DNA from: Malonomonas rubra
Lineage (GTDB): Bacteria > Desulfobacterota > Desulfuromonadia > Desulfuromonadales > Geopsychrobacteraceae
DNA: 58,165 bases
Direction of reading: 5' to 3'
Assembly: GCF_003247215.1 (NCBI RefSeq)
Contig: NZ_QKAP01000015.1
Coordinates: 1 to 58,165 of the forward strand
This document shows, one piece after another, positions 8,012 through 14,823 of this stretch. Position 1 is the stretch's first letter. Every line of letters begins with the position of its first letter. The translations under genes were made by a program, and so were the position numbers. The notes beneath the pieces are model-generated. The model saw only the letters and a program-made list of their open reading frames with translations. It was not told where the DNA came from and ran no database searches.

Positions 8012-8060
8012 ACCATGGACAAAGGACACGTTTCCGACCAGAAAAACCTGCTTGCATTAT

Positions 8061-8094
8061 CCCAATTTGGGTTATATAGTTCCCATTATGGGAA
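8061..8094 (+). promoter_or_regulatory. Tandem palindromes over the start codon of the HTH-MNT gene
   Basis: Two perfect inverted repeats stand in tandem: CCCAATTTGGG at 8061-8071 and TTCCCATTATGGGAA at 8080-8094. Their centres are 21 bp apart, about two helical turns. The second contains the ATG (8088-8090) of the HTH-MNT gene. TATATA at 8073-8078 between them could be a -10, which would give a leaderless or nearly leaderless mRNA. The shared CCCA/TGGG half-sites suggest autoregulation by the HTH protein encoded here. Confidence 0.65.
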
Positions 8095-8699
8095 ACACTG
8101 ACAGGAAAACCTTCAGCATCACCGATGCGCTGTTCACCAAAACACAGCAGCAGTTGCTGCGCCTTCTTTTCAGCCAGCCGGGAAAAAGCTTTTATTCGAA
8201 GGAGCTTGTCGATCTGGCAGAGATAGGTACCGGTACTGTCCTGCGAGAGTTGGAAAAACTCTCCAAGGCTGGCCTTGTGACGGTTAAAAAGATCGGGAAC
8301 CAGAAGCATTACCAGGCAAACCCGGCATCGCCCGTTTTCGAGGAACTGAGAGGAATCGTCCGTAAAACCATTGGCCTTGCCGACCCGTTACGTCTGGCCT
8401 TGGAGCAATTCAGGGACAGAACCAGGGTAGCCTTCATCTACGGTTCTGTAGCAAAAGGCTCAGACACCGCTGCAAGTGACATCGATCTGATGTTGATTTC
8501 GGACCAGCTGACCTACCCGGATCTTCTGGTCAGCATTTCTGAACTGGAAACCCAGTTAGGAAGGCAGATCAACCCGACGATTTATGCGGTCGAAGAGTTC
8601 CGAAGCAAAATGACTTCTGAAAACAACTTTATTCTCCGTGTGAACAAGCAACCCAAAATTTTTCTGATCGGATCGGAAAATGACCTCCCAACAGTTTAA
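8088..8699 (+). CDS. HTH-linked MNT-type nucleotidyltransferase (antitoxin)
   Basis: A 203-residue protein. ATG 8088 is chosen because the frame upstream of it runs through the DUF6880 relic and the operator, while the protein from here starts cleanly with a winged helix (TKTQQQLLRLLFSQPGKSFY to KHYQANPASPVFEEL, residues ~15-85). Residues ~105-135 carry the minimal nucleotidyltransferase motif FIYGSVAKGSDTAASDIDLM. In characterised HEPN-MNT pairs the MNT protein AMPylates the HEPN ribonuclease and silences it. The HTH fusion suggests that it also represses the operon through the palindromes at 8061-8094. It overlaps the HEPN gene by 20 nt. Confidence 0.85.
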   Translation: MGNTDRKTFSITDALFTKTQQQLLRLLFSQPGKSFYSKELVDLAEIGTGTVLRELEKLSKAGLVTVKKIGNQKHYQANPASPVFEELRGIVRKTIGLADPLRLALEQFRDRTRVAFIYGSVAKGSDTAASDIDLMLISDQLTYPDLLVSISELETQLGRQINPTIYAVEEFRSKMTSENNFILRVNKQPKIFLIGSENDLPTV

Positions 8700-9075
8700 A
8701 AACCTGGTAGACATCGGGCAGATCAAACGGGAGCCGGGTGAACAGAAAGAGTTCGATGGTCTTCTCCAGTCAGGACGCACGCGACTCAAAGACTCCCGGA
8801 TGGATGCCTTGTCATTGGAGAGCCGTTTCGACCTGGCCTACAATGCTGCACATGCATTGTCACTGGCCGCTCTGCGCTGGCATGGATATCGCTCGGAAAA
8901 CCGCTATATCGTTTTTCAGTGTCTGCAGCACACCATAGGGGTCGGTCCTGAAGCCTGGCGGGTTCTGGCTCACTGCCACAACCTGCGCAACCGGGGAGAA
9001 TACGAGGGGCTCCTCGAAGTCAATGAACGCCTTGTTGTGGATCTGATCCGGGCAGCAGAAGCAGTGCTTGCTTAA
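8680..9075 (+). CDS. HEPN domain protein, putative toxin of the MNT pair
   Basis: A 131-residue all-helical protein overlapping the HTH-MNT gene by 20 nt. The pattern SRFDLAYNAAHALSLAALRW, then CLQHTIGVGPEAW, then HNLRNRGEYEG resembles the SAV_6107-like HEPN family. Canonical HEPN ribonucleases carry RNxxxH at the last position; here it reads RNRGEY, with Tyr in place of His. So either this subfamily uses Tyr or the enzyme is inactive. Its partner and overlap strongly support an HEPN-MNT (type VII) toxin-antitoxin module. The length is normal. Confidence 0.8.
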   Translation: MTSQQFKNLVDIGQIKREPGEQKEFDGLLQSGRTRLKDSRMDALSLESRFDLAYNAAHALSLAALRWHGYRSENRYIVFQCLQHTIGVGPEAWRVLAHCHNLRNRGEYEGLLEVNERLVVDLIRAAEAVLA

Positions 9076-9137
9076 GTCGAAAAACTGGGGAACCTCGCCC
9101 CCTGAAATGAACTCGAAAAGCAGCAGAAGCATTCCTT

Positions 9138-9157
9138 TCCGGGGTAGATTCCGGGGT
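9138..9157. repeat. TCCGGGGT doublet
   Basis: TCCGGGGT occurs at 9138-9145 and 9150-9157, phased by 12 nt. The motif is related to the segment at 3316-3334 and to CCGGGGTCA-type repeats often found near transposase genes. It is too short to name an element. Confidence 0.35.
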
Positions 9158-9350
9158 CAAACTGCTTTCATGACATTAATAAATCACTGCAGATCAAAGA
9201 CTTGAACAATTTATTCGATTCCGGCCTTCGCCTCCGATTCGTCAGGGGCTTTTTCTTTGTCCACCACTGTCCAAGTAAGTCTAAAAAGGACCATAACCAC
9301 TCAGAACTTAGCCCTTCACCCTTACGCTTTTTGATTCAGTTTTGCAGCGT

Positions 9351-9455
9351 CTAGTGCGATATACTCAAGCGACGACTAACTTCTGCAACCGACAGCCCGC
9401 CATCAACAACAAGGATCACAGCCTCCTGCTTAAATTCCTGCGCGTGGATTGTCAT
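9351..9455 (-). pseudogene. IS3-family transposase OrfA stub
   Basis: Read on the minus strand from ATG 9455, the frame gives MTIHAQEFKQEAVILVV, then SVAEVSRRLSISH and a stop. This is the helix-turn-helix start of an IS3-type OrfA, which is normally about 90-100 residues. An AGGAGG lies upstream of the ATG, and AGTGGACACCA about 60 nt further upstream resembles the end of an IS of this family. The rest of the transposase is missing, so this is a dead fragment. Confidence 0.75.
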
Positions 9456-9615
9456 GGGATTCGTTCCAATGGATACCTCCTTGAGCCCGTAGTCTAACCA
9501 ATTGGTGTCCACTTTTCCCAGCCTACCACAAGCTTGATAGCCTGCACGTTGTCAGACTGCGCCTGCCCCGCTCCTATTTCGACTGACAATCATCTAAATA
9601 GCACCGACAAGTGAC

Positions 9616-9644
9616 TTGAAATCCTCGGTCTCGCACTGTAACAT
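9616..9644 (+). promoter_or_regulatory. Candidate promoter of the SH3-domain gene
   Basis: TTGAAA at 9616-9621 and TAACAT at 9639-9644 are separated by 17 nt. Both are reasonable sigma-70 matches and lie about 40 nt before the coding start at 9683. Confidence 0.4.
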
Positions 9645-9682
9645 CGCAAGGTTAGTAACATAAATGACCAAGGGGATACGCT

Positions 9683-10363
9683 ATGAAATTTGTCTTTTTT
9701 GTTTTGTTCACGACCAGCCTGTTTCTGCTCGGCACCTTCTCGGCGTTCGCCGAAACCCGTTATGTTTCTGATCAATTGGTGGTCACCGTGCGCAGCAACA
9801 AAACCAGCAACCATGAAATCCTGACAACGCTAATCACTGGAAGCCCGGTAGAAATTCTCGAGGAAGACCCAACCTACGTGAAGGTCAAAACCTCTAAAGG
9901 CATCACCGGCTATATCGAGAAACAGTATGTGACCAAGGCGATCCCCAAGAAGATTCAGATCGCCGAGTTAAAAAAACAGAACGAGGCACTTGAGCAAAAG
10001 CTTAAATCCCAGCAGATCCAATATCAGGATGCTGCCGGGCTGGCAACCTCGAGCCAAACCACCATCGAGGAACTCACCAGCGAACTAGAGCAGACCAATA
10101 AGAAGCTCGATAACGTCCAGAAAGAATATGCCAATCTGGAGCAGCGCGCTGAGAACGTTATTGCCTTGACGACCGAACGCGACCAACTGCTGAAAGAAAA
10201 CGGCCAGATGAGCAGCGAGTTGAAGGTTCTTCAGGAAGAAAACAAAAGTTTCCACCGTTCCAACATGATCCAATGGTTCCTGGCAGGAGGTGGTGTGTTT
10301 TTTGGCGGCTGGCTGGTCGGCAAAGTCTCTAGAAAAAAACGCGGATACGGTCGTCTCGACTAA
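9683..10363 (+). CDS. TIGR04211-type SH3 domain protein (YgiM-like)
   Basis: A 226-residue envelope protein. Residues 1-23 are a signal peptide ending SAFA. Residues ~25-90 are a bacterial SH3 domain (LVVTVRSNKTSNHEILTTL, GITGYIEKQYV). Residues ~95-200 form a long coiled coil rich in Glu, Lys and Gln. A C-terminal membrane segment (MIQWFLAGGGVFFGGWLVGK) is followed by a basic tail. This order is that of the TIGR04211/YgiM family; the periplasmic SH3 domain probably binds cell-wall peptides. An AAGGGG ribosome binding site precedes ATG 9683, and a strong terminator follows. It stands alone. Confidence 0.88.
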   Translation: MKFVFFVLFTTSLFLLGTFSAFAETRYVSDQLVVTVRSNKTSNHEILTTLITGSPVEILEEDPTYVKVKTSKGITGYIEKQYVTKAIPKKIQIAELKKQNEALEQKLKSQQIQYQDAAGLATSSQTTIEELTSELEQTNKKLDNVQKEYANLEQRAENVIALTTERDQLLKENGQMSSELKVLQEENKSFHRSNMIQWFLAGGGVFFGGWLVGKVSRKKRGYGRLD

Positions 10364-10370
10364 ACCCACC

Positions 10371-10400
10371 GGCCTCCTGTCCATCTCAGGAGGCCTTTTC
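10371..10400 (+). terminator. Intrinsic terminator of the SH3 gene
   Basis: A perfect 9-bp stem, GGCCTCCTG / CAGGAGGCC (10371-10379 and 10387-10395), with a 7-nt loop and a TTTTC tail, begins 8 nt after the stop codon. Confidence 0.92.
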
Positions 10401-10537
10401 TTAACAAGCCTATTCCCCTCCGTCAAACAATTTTTAAAAAAAAATTCTAATCAATTCAAAACCAATGTTAATATACTTGATTTCAATATCTTATAAGCTA
10501 TTTTTACATTCAAACATCTATTCACAAAAGGACTGCT

Positions 10538-11890
10538 ATGCGGGAAAAACAGCAACAGGAGTTGCGCCAACTTCTGAGCGACAAAGCCCACAGCTCGCGC
10601 GACCTGATCCACGGCCTGAACGTCAGCCAACCAACCCTGTCGCGGCTGATCAACAGCATGAAAAACGAGATCGTGGTGATGGGTAAAGGGCGATCGACCT
10701 GTTACGGCCTGCCGCGCGCTATCCACGACAGCAACGGGCGGTTTCCGGTTTACAGTATCGACCCTCGTGGAGATGCCACGCTCTACGGCAACCTGACCGC
10801 GCTACAGGGCGGCCAGTATTGGTGGGAAGGCACTGATGGAAACGAAGAACTTTTCTCCGGGCAACCCTGGTTTCTCCTTGATCTGCAGTTGAGCGGCTTC
10901 GGAGCTCGTTCATTCGCCTACCGGCGTAGCGAGTTGCTAAAGCTACCGCGCAAACTTGCCGACTGGAGCGAAGACGACATGCTCTATGCGACTAGCAAAT
11001 GCGGAGAAGATCGAATCGGCAACCTGCTGGTCGGCGAGGACTCGCTGTCCGGGTATTTCAAATGTGCGAGAGAGATGCCCCCGGCAATCGAGCTCGACAG
11101 CTGCAACTGGAAATACCCGCAACTGGCCCAGAAAACTCTGGCCGGAGAAATGAACAGCGCTCAGATCGGCGGCGAGCAACCGAAATTTTCCGCCTGTATC
11201 GACGACAAGGGAACACCATGCCACATGATTGTTAAATTTTCTCCCGCTGTCGACAGCAACGAGGCGCAGCGTTACTCAGATCTGCTGGTCTGTGAGCATC
11301 TCGCCTTGGAAGCGATCCGTCTCTCCGGCTTCAGCTCTGCTCGTTCCCGACTGATCATTGCCGGCTCTCAAGCGTTTCTTGCCCTCAAACGATTTGACCG
11401 CCGCGGAGCCCTCGGACGTTTGCCGATGATATCGCTACGCGCCCTGCATGCCCGCCTGCAGGCGCCCTACGACAACTGGATCGACGCCGCAATCCGTCTT
11501 GAGCAGGCAGACTTAATCAACAGGGAAGACTCGCGGAGGTTGCGTTGGTTTTCACTGTTCAGCGATCTGATCGGCAACACCAATCAGCATTTCGGTAATA
11601 TCTCGCTGATCCCACACAAGAATAACAACTGCTACCTGTTGGCTCCTCTGTATGGTGCCCGACCCACCTTGTACGAACCGGTTGCTGGCGAAATTCCGAT
11701 TCGTTTGTTTACCCCACCACCGGTCCGCAACGATGCCGCCGCCGAACTACCCAGCGCATTGGAAACCGCCATCCTGTTCTGGAAAAGCGCCGCCGTTGAT
11801 GAGAGGATTTCAGCAGACTTCCGGCAGATCTGCTATGAGAACTGTGAACTTCTGAAGCTGTCTACCCATAGTCCACGACTGCTCGTCTAA
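10538..11890 (+). CDS. yjjJ: HipA-family protein, YjjJ type, catalytic residues missing
   Basis: A 450-residue protein. Residues 1-60 are a winged helix (DLIHGLNVSQPTLSRLINSM), as in YjjJ, which fuses the HipB-like and HipA-like parts. The kinase fold follows: the nucleotide loop GGEQPKF sits near residue 218 and the substrate-side helices near 270-320. HipA kinases use two aspartates, in NxDxH and in PLYDxL. Here the first reads GNTNQH (Asn349, codon AAT) and the second PLYGAR (Gly373, codon GGT). Each is one base from Asp, and their 24-residue spacing matches HipA D309 and D332. The protein is therefore probably a pseudokinase or a recently inactivated toxin. The frame is otherwise open and of normal length. 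Confidence 0.85.
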   Translation: MREKQQQELRQLLSDKAHSSRDLIHGLNVSQPTLSRLINSMKNEIVVMGKGRSTCYGLPRAIHDSNGRFPVYSIDPRGDATLYGNLTALQGGQYWWEGTDGNEELFSGQPWFLLDLQLSGFGARSFAYRRSELLKLPRKLADWSEDDMLYATSKCGEDRIGNLLVGEDSLSGYFKCAREMPPAIELDSCNWKYPQLAQKTLAGEMNSAQIGGEQPKFSACIDDKGTPCHMIVKFSPAVDSNEAQRYSDLLVCEHLALEAIRLSGFSSARSRLIIAGSQAFLALKRFDRRGALGRLPMISLRALHARLQAPYDNWIDAAIRLEQADLINREDSRRLRWFSLFSDLIGNTNQHFGNISLIPHKNNNCYLLAPLYGARPTLYEPVAGEIPIRLFTPPPVRNDAAAELPSALETAILFWKSAAVDERISADFRQICYENCELLKLSTHSPRLLV

Positions 11891-11893
11891 AGA

Positions 11894-12793
11894 ATGGACC
11901 GTCCTGTTGGCAACCGGAAAATTTCCGTTAGATTATTTCTACAAGTATTTTTCACCAGCCTCCAGTTCCAGCAACTAATCGACTCAATGCCGCTACTTCC
12001 GATCTTGCCGGAAAGCTACTCGCAAGTGCAAAGCTGCATTCAGGTTGATGATGTCAAAATCGAGAGAATGGGAAACATCATCAGTCACAATGTTGCTCTG
12101 TAGAGCGCCATGCTGCATTGGGCATATTCAGCCCTATTCGGTCAACGTGTCCGGGTCGATACCATCAAAAAAGCGTCGTCCTCGGTACCAGCATTGTCAC
12201 CAATTCGGTCCTCTCCGAAACGATTTTCCGAACCATGACAAGCACAAGCTTGCCGATGAATAGCTTCGAACTGAAAAAATTCAATAACCTCTATCTTCAT
12301 CGCCATCCTCGCCAGACTGCGGATAAAGACAACCCACCCAACTGATACCGACATGCCGGATCGGGCGTATATTTCCAGGCTGCAACACGATATGGGCAAG
12401 TTGGTCACCACCAAACACAACACTAAAAAGATTTCCGCATCCAGCAAATTGGCCCAGCAACAAAACCTGCCTCTACTAGGTGGAGCGGAAACGGCTGGAG
12501 ACACCTCACTTGGAAGTAGGCAGCTTCCTTGCCGACTTGTTTGCTCTGCCACACTTTATCGTCGCGGCAATCGAATCAAATCAAGACCCGAAAGAAAACC
12601 AGATCAGCCTGCAAATCACTAACGTGGTCTATCTTGCCAACCAATTGAGTTACCGTTTTGGGTTCGACTGTAATGGAGAAAAAACGACCGGGAGACTAAG
12701 CAATACCTGTAAGAGAAGTTCCTTCTCAGCGAAAATGGGTTGCAGATCTTGCTGGTCAAAACCGAGGAGGATCTCGCTTCCCTCAGGCCATAG
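11894..12793 (+). pseudogene. Frameshifted HDOD-domain signalling gene
   Basis: No single frame is open, but pieces in three frames line up in order with an HDOD protein. FQQLIDSMPLLPILPESYSQ and MGNIISHNVAL (11950-12103) match its start. SVVLGTSIVTNSVLSETIFR (~12170-12240) matches the middle. AYISRLQHDMGKLV then KLAQQQNLPLL (~12365-12480) matches the degenerate HD site. HLEVGSFLADLFALPHFIVA then ITNVVYLANQLSYRF (~12500-12650) matches the end. At least three frameshifts and one in-frame stop at 12101 break it. HDOD domains act in two-component and c-di-GMP signalling without metal-dependent catalysis. It follows the HipA-like gene by 3 nt. Confidence 0.85.
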
Positions 12794-12830
12794 GAACAGC
12801 CGGCTCCTGTGCTTGAGGGGCCGGCTGTTC
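12794..12830. terminator. Perfect hairpin after the HDOD pseudogene
   Basis: GAACAGCCGGC (12794-12804) and GCCGGCTGTTC (12820-12830) form a perfect 11-bp stem right after the final stop of the pseudogene. There is no T-run, so termination is likely but not certain. Confidence 0.6.
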
Positions 12831-12919
12831 TACCCGCTCCCCCAGAGCCGCCTCCCTGCCGGTCAGAACTATTGTGAAGCATTAGACCATTTGCTAAATC
12901 GCGAAAAACAGAAATTAAT

Positions 12920-14128
12920 TTAAAAATACCACCGCAGCAACAACCCTCCGCTATCTCCGGAACCGCCGAATTCACTGCGCACCTGCGGCAAGCCCGTAAT
13001 TGGATCAAGCCCTTGTTTATCGCCCACCGTAAAGGCCCAGAACAGGTCGAGCTGAAAATTGTCCGACAGGGAAATCGCCATTTGAGGACGTATCAGGCTG
13101 GAATGATCCTGTAGATTGTGAAGCACCAAACCACTAGCGGTTACGAGTGGATGTAATTCATAGGCCGGGCCCAGCAACAGATAATGCCTTCCCAGCAGGA
13201 AACTCAGACCTTCCGCGGACGGGGCCGATGTAGCCACCAACGGATACTGCGCAGGATCGTTACTGCCAACGCCGTTATACAAGTATTCACCGATCAGTAC
13301 CAAGCCGCCGGAAAAACGGTACCAGCCCTCCAATGCCGCAATCGCGAAGTCGCCGCGCCGGTCGCCCTGCAACGTGCCAACCTGTGTTCCTCGATACCAA
13401 CTGACTTCCCCTTTAAGCCCTAGGAGCCCGACCTCTCCAGCCAGTCCGGCACCGAGCATCGGCCGATCACGCAAGCTGCCGGTCAGCAGCAGCAGATCAA
13501 GGTTGTTAAGGTTCTCACTGAAGGTAAACAGGTAGCTATTGTGCCGAGGCTGATCACCGAACACCAGCACCCCGCCAAGTTGCCCGCCTAGGCCGAAAAA
13601 ACGGGTTATTTTGATGGCATCGACACCGGGACGGACATCGACATCAAGCGCATCGGGGGGGAAAGGTGCGATAACATCGAGGGGAGAAAACAGGCTGATG
13701 CGACCGAAACCGATCGCCTGGCGACCGATCGACCAATCGATTCCGTAGCGCTGCCCCCGCAGGTTCAAACGATCAAGACGCAGTTGCGATTCAAAACGCC
13801 CATCCCGATTCCAACTATGTTCACCTGCCTCAGCCTGGTTCGTCGAATCGCCCTGCAAACCGGCCAAACCTGGCGGATCGCTCCAGAGCAGCTGCTGTTC
13901 AACCGACAGCTCAAAAGCATAATCATCGGCAACCCGACCGGTCAAATCGAGCCGCAAACTTGTCGATGAGAACAACCCTTCAGCACTGCCGTCCGGTAAG
14001 CGGTCGAGGTAAAGGTTGAGAGTTTTCAGATGTCCGCCCAGCTCGGTAGCGGACAGCAACGCAGCAGAGGCGGAACAGGGGAACAGAATGCAAAACCACA
14101 GGACCAGAAACAAGGAAAGACGGTTCAC
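12920..14128 (-). CDS. Outer-membrane beta-barrel protein of an ABC export cassette
   Basis: A ~400-residue protein with a signal peptide (NRLSLFLVLWFCILFPCSASA) and many alternating amphipathic strands, ending in the aromatic WYF typical of BAM substrates. I chose GTG 14128 because it overlaps the ATPase stop as GTGA and puts the signal peptide at the start; a longer frame begins at 14146. It is the last gene of a cassette with a LolA-like protein, two FtsX permeases and a LolD-like ATPase. The barrel is probably the outer-membrane part or substrate of that system. The family name is not certain. Confidence 0.75.
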   Translation of the reverse strand: MNRLSLFLVLWFCILFPCSASAALLSATELGGHLKTLNLYLDRLPDGSAEGLFSSTSLRLDLTGRVADDYAFELSVEQQLLWSDPPGLAGLQGDSTNQAEAGEHSWNRDGRFESQLRLDRLNLRGQRYGIDWSIGRQAIGFGRISLFSPLDVIAPFPPDALDVDVRPGVDAIKITRFFGLGGQLGGVLVFGDQPRHNSYLFTFSENLNNLDLLLLTGSLRDRPMLGAGLAGEVGLLGLKGEVSWYRGTQVGTLQGDRRGDFAIAALEGWYRFSGGLVLIGEYLYNGVGSNDPAQYPLVATSAPSAEGLSFLLGRHYLLLGPAYELHPLVTASGLVLHNLQDHSSLIRPQMAISLSDNFQLDLFWAFTVGDKQGLDPITGLPQVRSEFGGSGDSGGLLLRWYF

Positions 14129-14802
14129 CGATCCGACTCCAGACAACCGTCCCGCAGACTGACCACTCGCCGGGCATGCGAGATGACCAGTGGATCATGT
14201 GAACTGAAAACAAAGGTTACGCCCTGGGTTTCATTCAACCGCTGCATTAACGCCAGCAGATCTTCGCTGGTCTGCAGGTCGAGGCTGGCGGTCGGTTCGT
14301 CCGCCAGAATCACCGCTGGCTGAGCGGCCATCGCCCGCGCAATAGCGACCCGCTGCTGCTGACCTCCCGAAAGGTCGGACGGGTTACGATCCTCAAGCCC
14401 CTGTAGGCCGAGTTCAGCAAACAGCTCCACAATCCGTTGCCGCCGCTTCACCTTGTCGATGCCAAGCAGCATCAGGGTAAACTCGGCATTCTCTGCCGCA
14501 GTCAGTACCGGAATCAGGTTATAGGACTGAAAGATGAAACCGATTTTATTCAACCGCAGCTTGGCCAGTTGTTTCGCCTCCTCCTTGCCGACATTATGCC
14601 CATCAAGCCAGACCTCCCCTTCACTTGGCTGATCGAGACAACCGATCAGATTCAGCAACGTGGTTTTCCCACTGCCGGACGGACCGGCCAGCACAGTAAA
14701 TTCGCCCGCTTTGATTTTAAGTGAGAGGTTTGCCACCGCCACCACCTGCTGATTGCCGAGCGGGTAGATTTTGCTGACAGACTTCAGTTCAATCAGAGAC
14801 AT
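14125..14802 (-). CDS. ABC transporter ATPase, LolD/MacB type
   Basis: A ~225-residue ATPase. Walker A is GPSGSGKTTLL, the Q-loop is FIFQSYNLIP, the ABC signature is LSGGQQQRVAIARAM, and Walker B is ILADEPTASLD with the downstream H-loop SSHDP. Start ATG 14802 is preferred over 14823 because GGAG lies 9 nt upstream and the protein then begins MSLIELKSVSK. It powers the two FtsX permeases encoded just upstream in transcription order. MacB/LolD-type systems move lipoproteins or envelope substrates by a mechanical cycle rather than by passage through the membrane. Confidence 0.92.
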   Translation of the reverse strand: MSLIELKSVSKIYPLGNQQVVAVANLSLKIKAGEFTVLAGPSGSGKTTLLNLIGCLDQPSEGEVWLDGHNVGKEEAKQLAKLRLNKIGFIFQSYNLIPVLTAAENAEFTLMLLGIDKVKRRQRIVELFAELGLQGLEDRNPSDLSGGQQQRVAIARAMAAQPAVILADEPTASLDLQTSEDLLALMQRLNETQGVTFVFSSHDPLVISHARRVVSLRDGCLESDR

Positions 14803-14823
14803 GGATGACTTCTCCGAGTTCAT

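Larger units (their letters stand above)
9076..9682. other. Gene-poor stretch with mobile-element debris
   Basis: No intact gene is visible in these 600 nt. The stretch holds the TCCGGGGT doublet (9138-9157), the IS3-type orfA stub (9351-9455) and the promoter of the SH3 gene. This is the right edge of the toxin-antitoxin cluster. Confidence 0.6.

Noticed and set aside
12480-12923. 147-codon plus-strand open frame taken as a separate gene
   Set aside because: Its first half is the third segment of the HDOD pseudogene; its second half is out of frame with it and has no motif.
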